NCBI GenBank assembly: GCA_045590955.1 | Contig: JAZNSB010000066.1 | Location: forward strand, 1-16,200 | Length of the DNA: 16,200 nucleotides | DNA from: JAZNSB01 sp045590955 | GTDB lineage: Bacteria; Pseudomonadota; Alphaproteobacteria; RF32; CAG-239 | Direction of reading: 5' to 3' | Part shown: piece by piece, positions 8,282 through 15,075 of the stretch | Position numbering within the stretch: the stretch's first letter is position 1 | Layout: every line of letters starts with the position of its first letter | Position numbers and translations under genes: made by a program | The notes under the pieces: model-generated | The model's input: the letters and a program-made list of their open reading frames with translations, nothing else | Told to the model about the DNA's origin: nothing | The model's database searches: none

Positions 8282-8847
8282 TGGAAGATATTTGGAATCT
8301 GGTAAACTCTGAAAAGGTACTTACAATGATAACATCAAACAGATTTTATCTGATATTGCTTGTTATTATTTTAATTAAGATGAAAAATGCAACATATAAA
8401 AATTTGTGGCTATGTGCGTTGATAAATGTACCCGGAACATTGTTACACGAAATTATGCATTTGTTGGTAGGATGGTTGATGAATGCAAAGCCATGTAATT
8501 TTACAATTTTGCCAAAAAGAAATCCAACCGGTGAATATGTTATGGGAAGTGTGGGTTTTAGAAATATAAGATTTTATAATGCCATACCGGCGGCTTTGGC
8601 TCCATTGTTGTTGTTACCAATAGGTTTTTATTGCAACAGATATTTGTTGCCAATTATTCCTATTAACATTGTAACATATGTATTATATGTTTTATTGCAA
8701 ACCATCATTATTGAAAATTCCATACCTTCCAGAGCAGATTTTAATGTGGCCAAAAAATTTTTTTGGGGAATCGTTTTGTATGGAGCAATGCTTGCGGTAA
8801 TTTTATATCGTTTTTTCCAAGATTTTAATAATTTCCTGAGTTATTAA
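8278..8847 (+). CDS. Small membrane protein with HExxH motif, coupled to tetR
   Basis: 189 residues with hydrophobic segments at about 21-35, 45-68, 102-118, 123-146 and 161-178. HEIMH (57-61) lies in the second segment, followed by a short soluble loop and NAIPAALAPLLLLP (101-114). SIPSRADF (148-155) then supplies an Asp (D154) at the position where M50-like membrane metallopeptidases often have their third zinc ligand. It resembles the 6094-6783 protein in layout but I see no close sequence similarity, so the two are not recent duplicates. Its start overlaps the tetR stop by 4 bases; ATG 8281 is an equally possible start. The last 45 bases overlap the 3' end of pntB on the other strand. Metalloprotease activity is plausible from the motifs; the substrate is unknown. 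Confidence 0.75.
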   Translation: MMEDIWNLVNSEKVLTMITSNRFYLILLVIILIKMKNATYKNLWLCALINVPGTLLHEIMHLLVGWLMNAKPCNFTILPKRNPTGEYVMGSVGFRNIRFYNAIPAALAPLLLLPIGFYCNRYLLPIIPINIVTYVLYVLLQTIIIENSIPSRADFNVAKKFFWGIVLYGAMLAVILYRFFQDFNNFLSY

Positions 8848-10149
8848 TTTTGCATCGCCATAAAGCATGAGAGTGTTTGGCTCATAAAATAACGGGTTAT
8901 CAATTTTTGAATATCCGTAAGATAGCGAACGTTTAACAAAAATAACGGTTTTTGATTGCCAAACCTGTAAAACAGGCATGCCAAAGATGGGAGAGTTCTT
9001 ATCTTTTAATGCTAAAGGATTTGTGATGTCATTTGCACCTACCACATATGCCACATCACAATTACTAAATTCAAAGTTGATGTCTTCCAGAGAAAAGATG
9101 TCTTTATAATCTATGCCTGCTTCGGCAAGCAAAACGTTCATATGGCCAGGCATTCTGCCGGCAACAGGGTGTATGGCAAATTTTACGTTAATTTTCAGCT
9201 GTTCTAATTTATCAGCTAATTCTTTTAAAGCAATTGCTCCGCCGGAAGCTGCTACTCCATATCCGGGAACAATGATAATGTTTGCGGCATTTTCCATAAG
9301 ATATGCTGCTTCAGGAGCAGAAGTGGTTTTAACTGTTTGATTTGCAGAAGAAATTTCTTTGAAATTGGTTGAATGAATTTTTCCGCTTAAAATGTTCAAT
9401 ATGGATCTGTTTGAGGATTTGCTCATGATGAGTGATAAAATGAGGCCGGAAAAACCAACCAAAGAGCCGACAATTATTAAAAGTTGGTTCTTTGTGGCAA
9501 AGCCTATAAAAACACAAGCCCATCCTGACATAGAATTTAATATGGATATAACAACAGGCATATCTGCTCCGCCGACAGGAAGTGTGAATAACACGCCAAA
9601 AAACAAAGAAAATAAAATAAGAAGTATTAAAAAAAAGATGTTGTAAGAATTGTATAAATATGTGCTGAAAATAATAAGAGATGTTAATGTGATATATATT
9701 ATTAATCGGTTTTTAAATGAGTATGATGTTTGAAATTGGAGTAAATGCTGTAATTTGAAAAAAGCAATAATGGAACCGGAAAAGGTAATGCCTCCCACAA
9801 TCAGACCAAAAATATCAAATGCATATGAATGGGAAAATTCTATCATTTTAGAACATGAAACAAGTAGGGCAGATAATCCGCCAAGTCCATTTAAAACGGC
9901 AATGGTTTGGGGTAGAGAGTTTAATTTTACTTTCTTTGCCAATAAAACACCTATGAAAAAGCCACAAAAAATTGAAACTGAGGTATAAAAAAAATTGTAT
10001 GTATGAAAATAAAAAATATAAATAAATATGGCAAAGAGCATTCCTAAAAGGCCAATTAAATTACCGTTTAATGCGTGTTTAGGTGATGCTAAAGAGCGAA
10101 TGGATATGATAAAAAGTATTGATGATAAAATTGAAATATATGAAATCAT
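8803..10149 (-). CDS. pntB: NAD(P) transhydrogenase subunit beta
   Basis: Membrane and NADP(H)-binding subunit of the proton-translocating transhydrogenase, which uses the proton gradient to reduce NADP+ with NADH. The first about 250 residues are membrane helices of domain II, with VLNGLGGLSAL (85-95) and LPVGGADMPVVISILNSMSGW (around 190-210), both family signatures. Domain III follows: GYG (296-298), AIHPVAGRMPGHMNVLLAEA (325-344), VGANDITNP (370-378), KRSLSYGYS (406-414) and GDAK (431-434), all typical for NADP(H) binding. The glycine loop reads GYGVAASGGAIAL where most homologues have GYGMAVAQAQ, a local difference. The length of 448 is slightly below the usual 460. It starts by an ATGA overlap with pntAB and has the Shine-Dalgarno AAGGAAAG. 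Confidence 0.96.
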   Translation of the reverse strand: MISYISILSSILFIISIRSLASPKHALNGNLIGLLGMLFAIFIYIFYFHTYNFFYTSVSIFCGFFIGVLLAKKVKLNSLPQTIAVLNGLGGLSALLVSCSKMIEFSHSYAFDIFGLIVGGITFSGSIIAFFKLQHLLQFQTSYSFKNRLIIYITLTSLIIFSTYLYNSYNIFFLILLILFSLFFGVLFTLPVGGADMPVVISILNSMSGWACVFIGFATKNQLLIIVGSLVGFSGLILSLIMSKSSNRSILNILSGKIHSTNFKEISSANQTVKTTSAPEAAYLMENAANIIIVPGYGVAASGGAIALKELADKLEQLKINVKFAIHPVAGRMPGHMNVLLAEAGIDYKDIFSLEDINFEFSNCDVAYVVGANDITNPLALKDKNSPIFGMPVLQVWQSKTVIFVKRSLSYGYSKIDNPLFYEPNTLMLYGDAKLITQEIIKILEKTI

Positions 10150-10421
10150 TTGTCTTTCCTTTGTTTGAACATTTCTAACATTCGGAAGGTTAGAAAAAAT
10201 CCGCCAAAAATGTTAATGGAAGCCAAAAATATGGAAAATTGGCTTAAAAATGTGACAATGTGCGTTTGTGTTTGCGAAGTAATTATGATTCCCCCGATAA
10301 TTATAATGCCGGAGATTGCATTTGAAACACTCATTAAAGGTGAATGAAGGTTAGGTGTTACCCCCAAAACCACAAAATAACCAATAAAACAAGAAAGAAC
10401 AAAAATACTTAATAAACACAT
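10146..10421 (-). CDS. pntAB: NAD(P) transhydrogenase alpha subunit, membrane part
   Basis: Small membrane subunit of 91 residues that supplies the first helices of domain II. VTPNLHSPLMSVSNAISG is the diagnostic sequence of this subunit, followed by IIIIGG and the third helix ending in NIFGGFFLTFRMLEMF. Three hydrophobic segments are visible at about 3-20, 34-48 and 56-78. In E. coli this part is fused to the NAD-binding part as PntA; here it is a separate gene, as in Rhodospirillum rubrum. It begins at the TAATG overlap with pntAA (Shine-Dalgarno AGGAGA upstream) and ends in an ATGA overlap with pntB. Confidence 0.95.
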   Translation of the reverse strand: MCLLSIFVLSCFIGYFVVLGVTPNLHSPLMSVSNAISGIIIIGGIIITSQTQTHIVTFLSQFSIFLASINIFGGFFLTFRMLEMFKQRKDK

Positions 10422-11374
10422 TATTTATCTCCTTTGTTGAGACAGCTTTTTGAAATTATTTCATCAGAAAAATCAAAATTTAATGATAGAAAATTATAAA
10501 TGTTTTCTGCAAATAAAGCGCTGGCAGAATTGGCAACGAGTGATGCAAGGCGGTTGTTTCTAATGATGATTATATTATTGTTTGGGGCAACAGAGTTTGC
10601 TCCCATATCAATTATAATGCATTGTTTTTTTAATAAGGCCAAATCTGTTTTGGTTAATAAAAGTCTTGCTTTTTTGCCAAATTGAGAAATGCTGCAAATG
10701 ATAATGTCAATGGTTGGCAAAATTTTATGAAATTCTGTTTTATTTATATATGATGCTCCAACAGAAACAGCCTGTTCTGCAGTTTGAGGGTTGTTATCAT
10801 AAGCAAATACAATGCCACCAAGCCTTTTTGCTGTTGCAGCGGCTTGGAGTCCGGCAATTCCAAGGCCGATTATTAAAAATTTTTGGGCGGGAATTGTGCC
10901 TGCTGAAGTCATTAACATGGGAACGACTTTTGAAGACATATCAGATGCAAGCAAAGAGGCTTTGTATCCGGCAATGTTATCTTGAGAAGATAAAACGTCA
11001 CACATTTGAGCTCTGGAAATGCGAGGAATTTTTTCTAAGGCATAGCATCTGATTTTTTTATACTTTATCAATTCTAAAGGATATTGATAGTAAAAGTTTG
11101 AAATTAAAGTGCAACCGTTAGGAAGTTTTTCAATTTCTTTATCAGAAAGTCTGTTTACCGTTATAAAACAGTTACATTGTTTATAAATTTGATTTATATC
11201 TGATGAAATTTGGCATCCCGAAGATATATATTCCTGATTGCTGAAACCTGCTTTAAGCCCGGCATCTTTTTGGCAAAAAATTTGATGTTTATCGCAAAGT
11301 TTTTTGCAAACTTGTGGAGTTATTGCCACTCTGTTTTCTTGCTTTTGTGTTTCTTTTAAAATTGCAATAATCAT
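10421..11374 (-). CDS. pntAA: NAD(P) transhydrogenase alpha subunit, NAD-binding part (shortened)
   Basis: Cytoplasmic domain I, which binds NAD(H) and passes hydride to PntB domain III. It starts MIIAILKETQKQENRVAITP, the expected family N-terminus. The RQD loop is kept (PRISRAQMCD: R118, Q123, D126), as are SSQDNIAGYKA (129-139) and the nucleotide-binding GLGIAG (170-175) with AATAKRLGG. The protein is only 317 residues against about 375-385 in relatives. The shortening lies mainly after residue 195: the acidic insert after the VSVGA segment is missing, PGRPAP is replaced by SQFGKKA, and the usual DLAxExGGN reads DMGANSVAPNN. The end (LNFDFSDEIISKSCLNKGD) still matches the family, so this is internal shortening and not a 3' truncation. 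First gene of the pnt operon; divergent from the chromate-transporter pair. Confidence 0.9.
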   Translation of the reverse strand: MIIAILKETQKQENRVAITPQVCKKLCDKHQIFCQKDAGLKAGFSNQEYISSGCQISSDINQIYKQCNCFITVNRLSDKEIEKLPNGCTLISNFYYQYPLELIKYKKIRCYALEKIPRISRAQMCDVLSSQDNIAGYKASLLASDMSSKVVPMLMTSAGTIPAQKFLIIGLGIAGLQAAATAKRLGGIVFAYDNNPQTAEQAVSVGASYINKTEFHKILPTIDIIICSISQFGKKARLLLTKTDLALLKKQCIIIDMGANSVAPNNNIIIIRNNRLASLVANSASALFAENIYNFLSLNFDFSDEIISKSCLNKGDK

Positions 11375-11431
11375 TTGTAAACTTTCTTGTATTATGCTGA
11401 TTTGTAAATAGTGTTAAGAAAGATTTTTTCA

Positions 11432-11956
11432 ATGTTGGAATTGTTTTTTATATTTTGCAAAATAAGCATCATGTCTTTTGGTGGCGGTCTGGTTGTTTTG
11501 GCAGTGATGCGTAAAGAGCTTGTGCTGAAAAGGAAGTGGCTAAAAACAGGGCAATTGTTGGATTTGTATTCTTTGTCCCAATGTATTCCCGGGGTGATAA
11601 TTATAAATTTGGCCGCTTTTGTCGGACATAAAAAATATGGCAAGAAGGGAGCTGTATTGGCTGTGTTGGGAACAATTATTCCTCCATCTTTGTTAGTTTT
11701 GTTGTTTACAGTATTGTTAAATCAATATGTTCATCTTGATTGGGTTCAGCAAATGCTTGCCGGAATTAGAGTAGGGGTGGTGGCAATTATTATTAAGATG
11801 GCAATATCTTTGTGGAAAGATGCGATAAAAGACCAACAGGCTGTGATTATTGCTGTTTTGGCAGGTATATTGTTATTGTTCTTTAATAACTTGCCACTGT
11901 TAGTGTTGTTTGTATGTGGTGGAATCGGCTATTTATTAAATTGGAGAAAAAAATGA
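11432..11956 (+). CDS. Chromate transporter (CHR) family protein, N-terminal half type
   Basis: Membrane protein of 174 residues carrying one CHR domain. The signatures are SFGGGLVVLAVM near residue 15, an LxDLYSLSQCIPGVIIINLAAFVGHKKYG segment (about 45-70; compare the family pattern QxxPGPxxxNxAxxxGxxxxG) and GTIIPPSLLVLLF. Short CHR proteins work as pairs encoded by adjacent genes, as here. The family name comes from chromate export, but many members have other or unknown anion substrates, so chromate resistance should not be assumed. I prefer ATG 11432 because it leaves the usual 15 or so residues before FGGG; GTG 11411 in the same frame would add seven residues. Only 57 bases separate this start from the divergent pntAA start. 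Confidence 0.88.
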   Translation: MLELFFIFCKISIMSFGGGLVVLAVMRKELVLKRKWLKTGQLLDLYSLSQCIPGVIIINLAAFVGHKKYGKKGAVLAVLGTIIPPSLLVLLFTVLLNQYVHLDWVQQMLAGIRVGVVAIIIKMAISLWKDAIKDQQAVIIAVLAGILLLFFNNLPLLVLFVCGGIGYLLNWRKK

Positions 11957-12471
11957 TATATTTATTGATTTTTTTTGAATTTTTTAAAGCCGGCTTGGCT
12001 GCCTTTGGTGGTGGGTTGGTATTGATTCCTATATTGTTACAAGTTGGAAATGTTAATGGCTGGTACAATGCAGAGGAGTTTGCCGATATGGTGGCAATGG
12101 CAAATTCTTTGCCTGGCCCGATAGGAACGAATCTTGCCACAAATTGCGGGTATAAAATTGCCGGTTTTTGGGGTGCCGTGGTGGCAGATGTGGCTTTGGT
12201 GTTACCGTCTTTATTGATGGTTTTTGTAATGGTAAGATTTTTGCGGAAATATGCAAAAAGTAATGCTTTTGAAACTGTGATGAAATCTATAAGACCTGCA
12301 ATTGTAATGATGATTTTATTTGCAGTGCATGAGTTAGGTTCTATGGCTCTTGTCGGTATAAGGGAATGGGCTTTGCTTGCCGGATTGTTATTGTTGATGA
12401 TAAAGTATGAAAAAAACCCCATATTCTACATTATAATATCTGCAGTTATGGGGTTGGTTTTACAGCTATAA
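11953..12471 (+). CDS. Chromate transporter (CHR) family protein, C-terminal half type
   Basis: Partner half-transporter of 172 residues. Near the N-terminus AAFGGGLVLIPILLQ is followed by WYNAEEFADMVAMANSLPGPIGTNLATNCGYKIAGFWGA, which fits the CHR consensus better than the first half does. Several hydrophobic segments follow. It begins with an ATGA overlap on the preceding stop (11953-11956), so it is translated with its partner at a fixed ratio. An in-frame ATG at 11914 would lengthen it inside the upstream gene and is less likely. The pair resembles one full-length ChrA split in two; the two halves probably form a heterodimer. The stop lies 5 bases from the convergent gapR stop. Confidence 0.9.
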   Translation: MIYLLIFFEFFKAGLAAFGGGLVLIPILLQVGNVNGWYNAEEFADMVAMANSLPGPIGTNLATNCGYKIAGFWGAVVADVALVLPSLLMVFVMVRFLRKYAKSNAFETVMKSIRPAIVMMILFAVHELGSMALVGIREWALLAGLLLLMIKYEKNPIFYIIISAVMGLVLQL

Positions 12472-12476
12472 GCAAA

Positions 12477-12719
12477 TTACAAATCAAGAGCTTTTTTGTA
12501 TGTATCTAACAAAGCGTCTTGGTTGTCTCTATCGGCAGCATCCATTTTTCTGAGCTTTAAGATGGTTCTCATAATTTTTGGATCAAAACCGGCAGACTTT
12601 GCTTCTGCAAAAATGTCTCTGATATCTCTGCCCAAATCTCTTTTTTCTTCTTCTAAACGTTCAATTCTTTCTATTAAAGAACGAAGTCTGTCTTTGGCAA
12701 TTCCTCCAACCTCTGTCAT
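12477..12719 (-). CDS. gapR: GapR-family DNA-binding protein (DUF2312)
   Basis: 80 residues, almost entirely helical, with the diagnostic core ERIERLEEEKRDLGRDIRDIF and EAKSAGFDPKIMRTILKLRKMD. In Caulobacter GapR is a nucleoid-associated protein that binds AT-rich and overtwisted DNA ahead of replication and transcription forks and assists topoisomerases; the same role is inferred here. The family is largely restricted to alphaproteobacteria and their phages, so it helps identify the organism. The protein is slightly shorter than the Caulobacter one at its N-terminus. A strong Shine-Dalgarno (AAGGAG) precedes the ATG at 12719. It diverges from pyruvate kinase across about 130 bases. Confidence 0.93.
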   Translation of the reverse strand: MTEVGGIAKDRLRSLIERIERLEEEKRDLGRDIRDIFAEAKSAGFDPKIMRTILKLRKMDAADRDNQDALLDTYKKALDL

Positions 12720-12750
12720 ATTATTTTCTCCTTATTTTTAAACTGTCTGA

Positions 12751-12779
12751 AAGATAACAATTTAATAGTTTTTTGACAA
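12751..12779 (-). promoter_or_regulatory. Candidate gapR promoter
   Basis: Reading leftward on the minus strand: TTGTCA (12779..12774), 17 bases, TATCTT (12756..12751). The boxes match the sigma70-type consensus at 5 of 6 and 4 of 6 positions and would give a leader of roughly 25 bases before the gapR start. On the plus strand the same bases read TTGACA (12773-12778), a perfect -35 pointing at pyruvate kinase, but no convincing -10 follows it at 16-18 bases (best TTAACT or TAACTA). Confidence 0.45.
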
Positions 12780-12848
12780 GCAATAAATTTGTTGTTAACT
12801 AATTTGAATTAAAATGTATAAAAACAAAATTTGATAAAAGAGGAAATT

Positions 12849-14270
12849 ATGCCCCAGAATACTCATACAAAGATATTAGCCACAATTGGTCCGGCAACAT
12901 CTACAAAAGAACAGATAGAAAAATTGATAGATGCAGGCGTTGATGCGTTTAGAATCAATTTTTCTCATGGAAAACAAGAAGAGCATAAAGAAAGAATAGA
13001 TTTTATAAGAAAATTGGAAAAAAAGAAAAAAATCCATGTATCTATTTTGGCAGATTTGCAAGGACCAAAACTTAGAATTGGTGAGTTTGAAACAGAAAGT
13101 GTGCAACTTAAAGAAGGACAAGAGTTTGAACTGGTATTAAATGACATTAAAGGAAACTCTGAAAGAGTTACTTTACCTCACAAAGAAATTTTTCAGGCAT
13201 TACAGGTTGGTGATGAGTTGTTGCTTAATGACGGAAATATAAGGTTGAAAGTATTGCAAGCGACTCCGACAAAAGCAATGACCAAAGTTATGGTTGGCGG
13301 TCTTTTGTCTGCTCATAAAGGAGTTAATTTGCCGAATGTAACATTGCCAATTAGAGCAATTACCCCAAAAGATGAAAAAGATTTAAAATTTGCCTTAAAG
13401 TGTGGTGTGGATTGGGTTTGTTTATCTTTTGTGCAAAAGGCAGAAGATGTAGAATATGCCAAAAAGCTTATTAAAGATAAAGCATGGATAATTACCAAAA
13501 TTGAAAAACCAAGTGCAATTGATGACTTGGATAAGATTTTGAAAATTACGGATGCAGTAATGGTGGCAAGAGGAGATTTGGGAGTAGAATGTCCTTTGCA
13601 AAAGGTTCCCGTATTGCAGAAAAAAATTGTTTCTGCCTGCAGATTGCATGCTAAACCGGTGATTGTTGCAACTCAGATGCTAGAATCGATGATAAAAACA
13701 CCAACACCAACCCGTGCAGAGGTATCTGATGTGGCTTGTGCTGTATATGATGGAGCAGATACGGTAATGCTATCTGCAGAAACTGCAGTTGGAAAATATC
13801 CAATAGAAGCAGTAAAAATGATGAGAAATATCATATATCAAGTAGAATCTGATCCGTTGTTTTATCAGTTTATGCACGCAGGTAGGTTAAAACATCATTC
13901 TGTCAGCGCATCTGATGCAATTACATTTGCGGCAGGAGATATTTCTGATGTGTTGGCAAAAGTTAAGGCAATTGTTACACTAACCAGCTCCGGATCAACT
14001 GCCTTGCTGACAGCAAGAGAGCGCCCAAATGAACAAATTGTGGCGATTACGCAAGAAGAATCTGTGGCAAGAAGATTGGCTTTGGTGTGGGGTGTTAAGA
14101 GTGTGATTAATAAAGAGACATTTAAGCACTTTGATAGGGTTGATACGGCGGTTGTTAAAATTGTTAAAAATAACGGTTTTGCCAAATCTGGAGATCATAT
14201 TGTGATAACTGCAGGTTTTCCGTTGGGCAAAAAAGGCGGAACAAACTTGTTGCATACAATAAAGTTGTAA
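12849..14270 (+). CDS. pyk: Pyruvate kinase
   Basis: Last step of glycolysis: phosphoenolpyruvate plus ADP gives pyruvate plus ATP, in the cytoplasm as a tetramer. The 473-residue length is normal. The barrel domain shows TKILATIGPAT at the N-terminus, RINFSHG (35-41), TKIEKP (216-221, catalytic Lys), MVARGDLGVE (238-247, Mg2+ binding) and TQMLESMIKTPTPTRAEVSDVA (from 275). The B domain sits at about 70-165, and the C-terminal domain begins near the run of SVSASDAITFAA and ends in GKKGGTNLLHTIKL. ATG 12849 is chosen because AGAGGA lies just upstream; a TTG at 12831 in frame would place that Shine-Dalgarno inside the gene. Monocistronic, ending in a strong terminator. Confidence 0.97.
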   Translation: MPQNTHTKILATIGPATSTKEQIEKLIDAGVDAFRINFSHGKQEEHKERIDFIRKLEKKKKIHVSILADLQGPKLRIGEFETESVQLKEGQEFELVLNDIKGNSERVTLPHKEIFQALQVGDELLLNDGNIRLKVLQATPTKAMTKVMVGGLLSAHKGVNLPNVTLPIRAITPKDEKDLKFALKCGVDWVCLSFVQKAEDVEYAKKLIKDKAWIITKIEKPSAIDDLDKILKITDAVMVARGDLGVECPLQKVPVLQKKIVSACRLHAKPVIVATQMLESMIKTPTPTRAEVSDVACAVYDGADTVMLSAETAVGKYPIEAVKMMRNIIYQVESDPLFYQFMHAGRLKHHSVSASDAITFAAGDISDVLAKVKAIVTLTSSGSTALLTARERPNEQIVAITQEESVARRLALVWGVKSVINKETFKHFDRVDTAVVKIVKNNGFAKSGDHIVITAGFPLGKKGGTNLLHTIKL

Positions 14271-14277
14271 TAAAAAA

Positions 14278-14303
14278 GCCCCGCAGTTGCGGGGCAAATT
14301 TTT
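14278..14303. terminator. Bidirectional intrinsic terminator between pyk and rpmJ
   Basis: GCCCCGC (14278-14284), loop AGTT, GCGGGGC (14289-14295) form a perfect 7-bp GC-only stem in otherwise AT-rich DNA. An A-run precedes it (AAAAAA) and AAATTTTT follows, so it supplies a T-tract in both directions. It sits between the convergent stops of pyk and rpmJ. Confidence 0.93.
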
Positions 14304-14313
14304 ATATAAAAGA

Positions 14314-14439
14314 CTATCCTTGACGAGTTTTAAGCTTAGGATTCTTTTTGTTAATTACATATATACGGCCTTTACGTTTAACCATCTTGCAATCTTTATC
14401 ACGAACTTTTGCCGTCTTAAGTGAACTTTTAATTTTCAT
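14314..14439 (-). CDS. rpmJ: Ribosomal protein bL36, zinc-free type
   Basis: A 41-residue protein beginning MKIKSSLKTAKVRDKDCKMV and ending RKGRIYVINKKNPKLKTRQG, the alphaproteobacterial form of bL36, a component of the large ribosomal subunit. Only one cysteine (C17) remains and the CxxC...C...H zinc site of the 37-38-residue form is absent, so this is the zinc-independent type. Shine-Dalgarno AGAGGA precedes ATG 14439..14437. It stands alone on the minus strand, away from a ribosomal operon, as is usual for this type in alphaproteobacteria. Confidence 0.95.
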   Translation of the reverse strand: MKIKSSLKTAKVRDKDCKMVKRKGRIYVINKKNPKLKTRQG

Positions 14440-14474
14440 TGTCTTATCCTCTTTTTTATCTTTGACTTGGCGGT

Positions 14475-14503
14475 AAAATATGATAAATATTATTCAATGT
14501 CAA
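14475..14503 (-). promoter_or_regulatory. Candidate rpmJ promoter
   Basis: On the minus strand a perfect -35 TTGACA (14503..14498) is followed after exactly 17 bases by TATTTT (14480..14475), 4 of 6 to TATAAT. The leader to the rpmJ start would be about 30 bases. The -35 lies inside the left end of the tandem duplication, whose border is at 14494, so the second copy (about 15042-15047) carries the -35 but not the -10. Confidence 0.5.
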
Positions 14504-14531
14504 TTATAAAATTTATGAAAAGGTTGATTTT

Positions 14532-15002
14532 TTGAGAAAATTTATATTAATTTTGTGTTTTTCTTTGGTTTCATGGGATTTAAATGCCAAAGTAAGCTAT
14601 ATGGAAGAAGCTCAAACATTGGGATATGTATCCGGTCAGGGGTTGGCTTGCAAATCTGCAAAATATGATGATTTTGAATTGCTTGCCAGAGCAATTCTGC
14701 TGACAAAAGCACAAAACAATGAAGAACTGAATGAAGCTTTGTATCAGTATGTAAGCAAAAAAGCAGAAGCGTATATGGGTAAAAAGCTTGATGGAATGTA
14801 TGATTGTAGAGAAATTGTACAAGCTTTTGATAAACAAGAGATTTTTAAGTCAAGGCTTTTGGCAGACGGAACAATATATATGTATGATGGAACGGTTTTG
14901 AAGCCCAAGAACCCATATGACGCAACACAGATACATAAAAAAGATCCGAATATTCATAAAAAATTAGAAAAAATTTATAAAAGAAAACAAAAAAGAAAAT
15001 AA
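14532..15002 (+). CDS. Small secreted protein of unknown function, copy A
   Basis: I cannot name the family. The 156-residue protein has a signal peptide (residues 1-19, RKFILILCFSLVSWDLNA, probable cleavage after A19) and a mature part of about 137 residues. Features: GYVSGQGLACKSAKYDDFELLARA (31-54), a helical stretch to about 84, MYDCREIV (89-96), QEIFKSRLLADGTIYMYDG and a lysine-rich tail (IYKRKQKRK). Cys40 and Cys92 could form one disulfide. I chose TTG 14532, with AAAAGG 8 bases upstream as Shine-Dalgarno. An ATG at 14497 or 14515 reads MKRLIF and hits TGA overlapping this TTG after a run of six T. It shares long stretches of identical sequence with copy B. Confidence 0.7.
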   Translation: MRKFILILCFSLVSWDLNAKVSYMEEAQTLGYVSGQGLACKSAKYDDFELLARAILLTKAQNNEELNEALYQYVSKKAEAYMGKKLDGMYDCREIVQAFDKQEIFKSRLLADGTIYMYDGTVLKPKNPYDATQIHKKDPNIHKKLEKIYKRKQKRK

Positions 15003-15026
15003 TTAACAATAAAGAAAGAGGAAAAA

Positions 15027-15053
15027 ATGGTCGCTTATCAATGTCAATTATAA
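15027..15053 (+). pseudogene. Vestigial ettA start left by the duplication
   Basis: Shine-Dalgarno AGAGGA (15017-15022) and ATGGTCGCTTATCAA repeat the true ettA start at 15612-15636 with one transition in the ribosome-site leader and one in codon 2 (GCC to GTC). After codon 5 the sequence switches to the left end of the duplicated unit and stops at TAA 15051-15053, giving MVAYQCQL. It is a fragment of the ettA 5' end, not a functional gene. Its initiation signals look intact, so ribosomes may still load here just upstream of the copy B gene. Confidence 0.88.
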
Positions 15054-15075
15054 AATTTATGAAAAGGTTGATTTT

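Noticed and set aside
11914..11952. Longer start (ATG 11914) for the second CHR protein
   Set aside because: ATG 11953 overlaps the upstream stop as ATGA and gives the expected distance to FGGG.
12773..12801. Plus-strand pyk promoter from TTGACA at 12773
   Set aside because: Only 2 or 3 of 6 bases match a -10 at 16-18 bases spacing, so it is not listed as a feature; the minus-strand use of the same bases is better supported.
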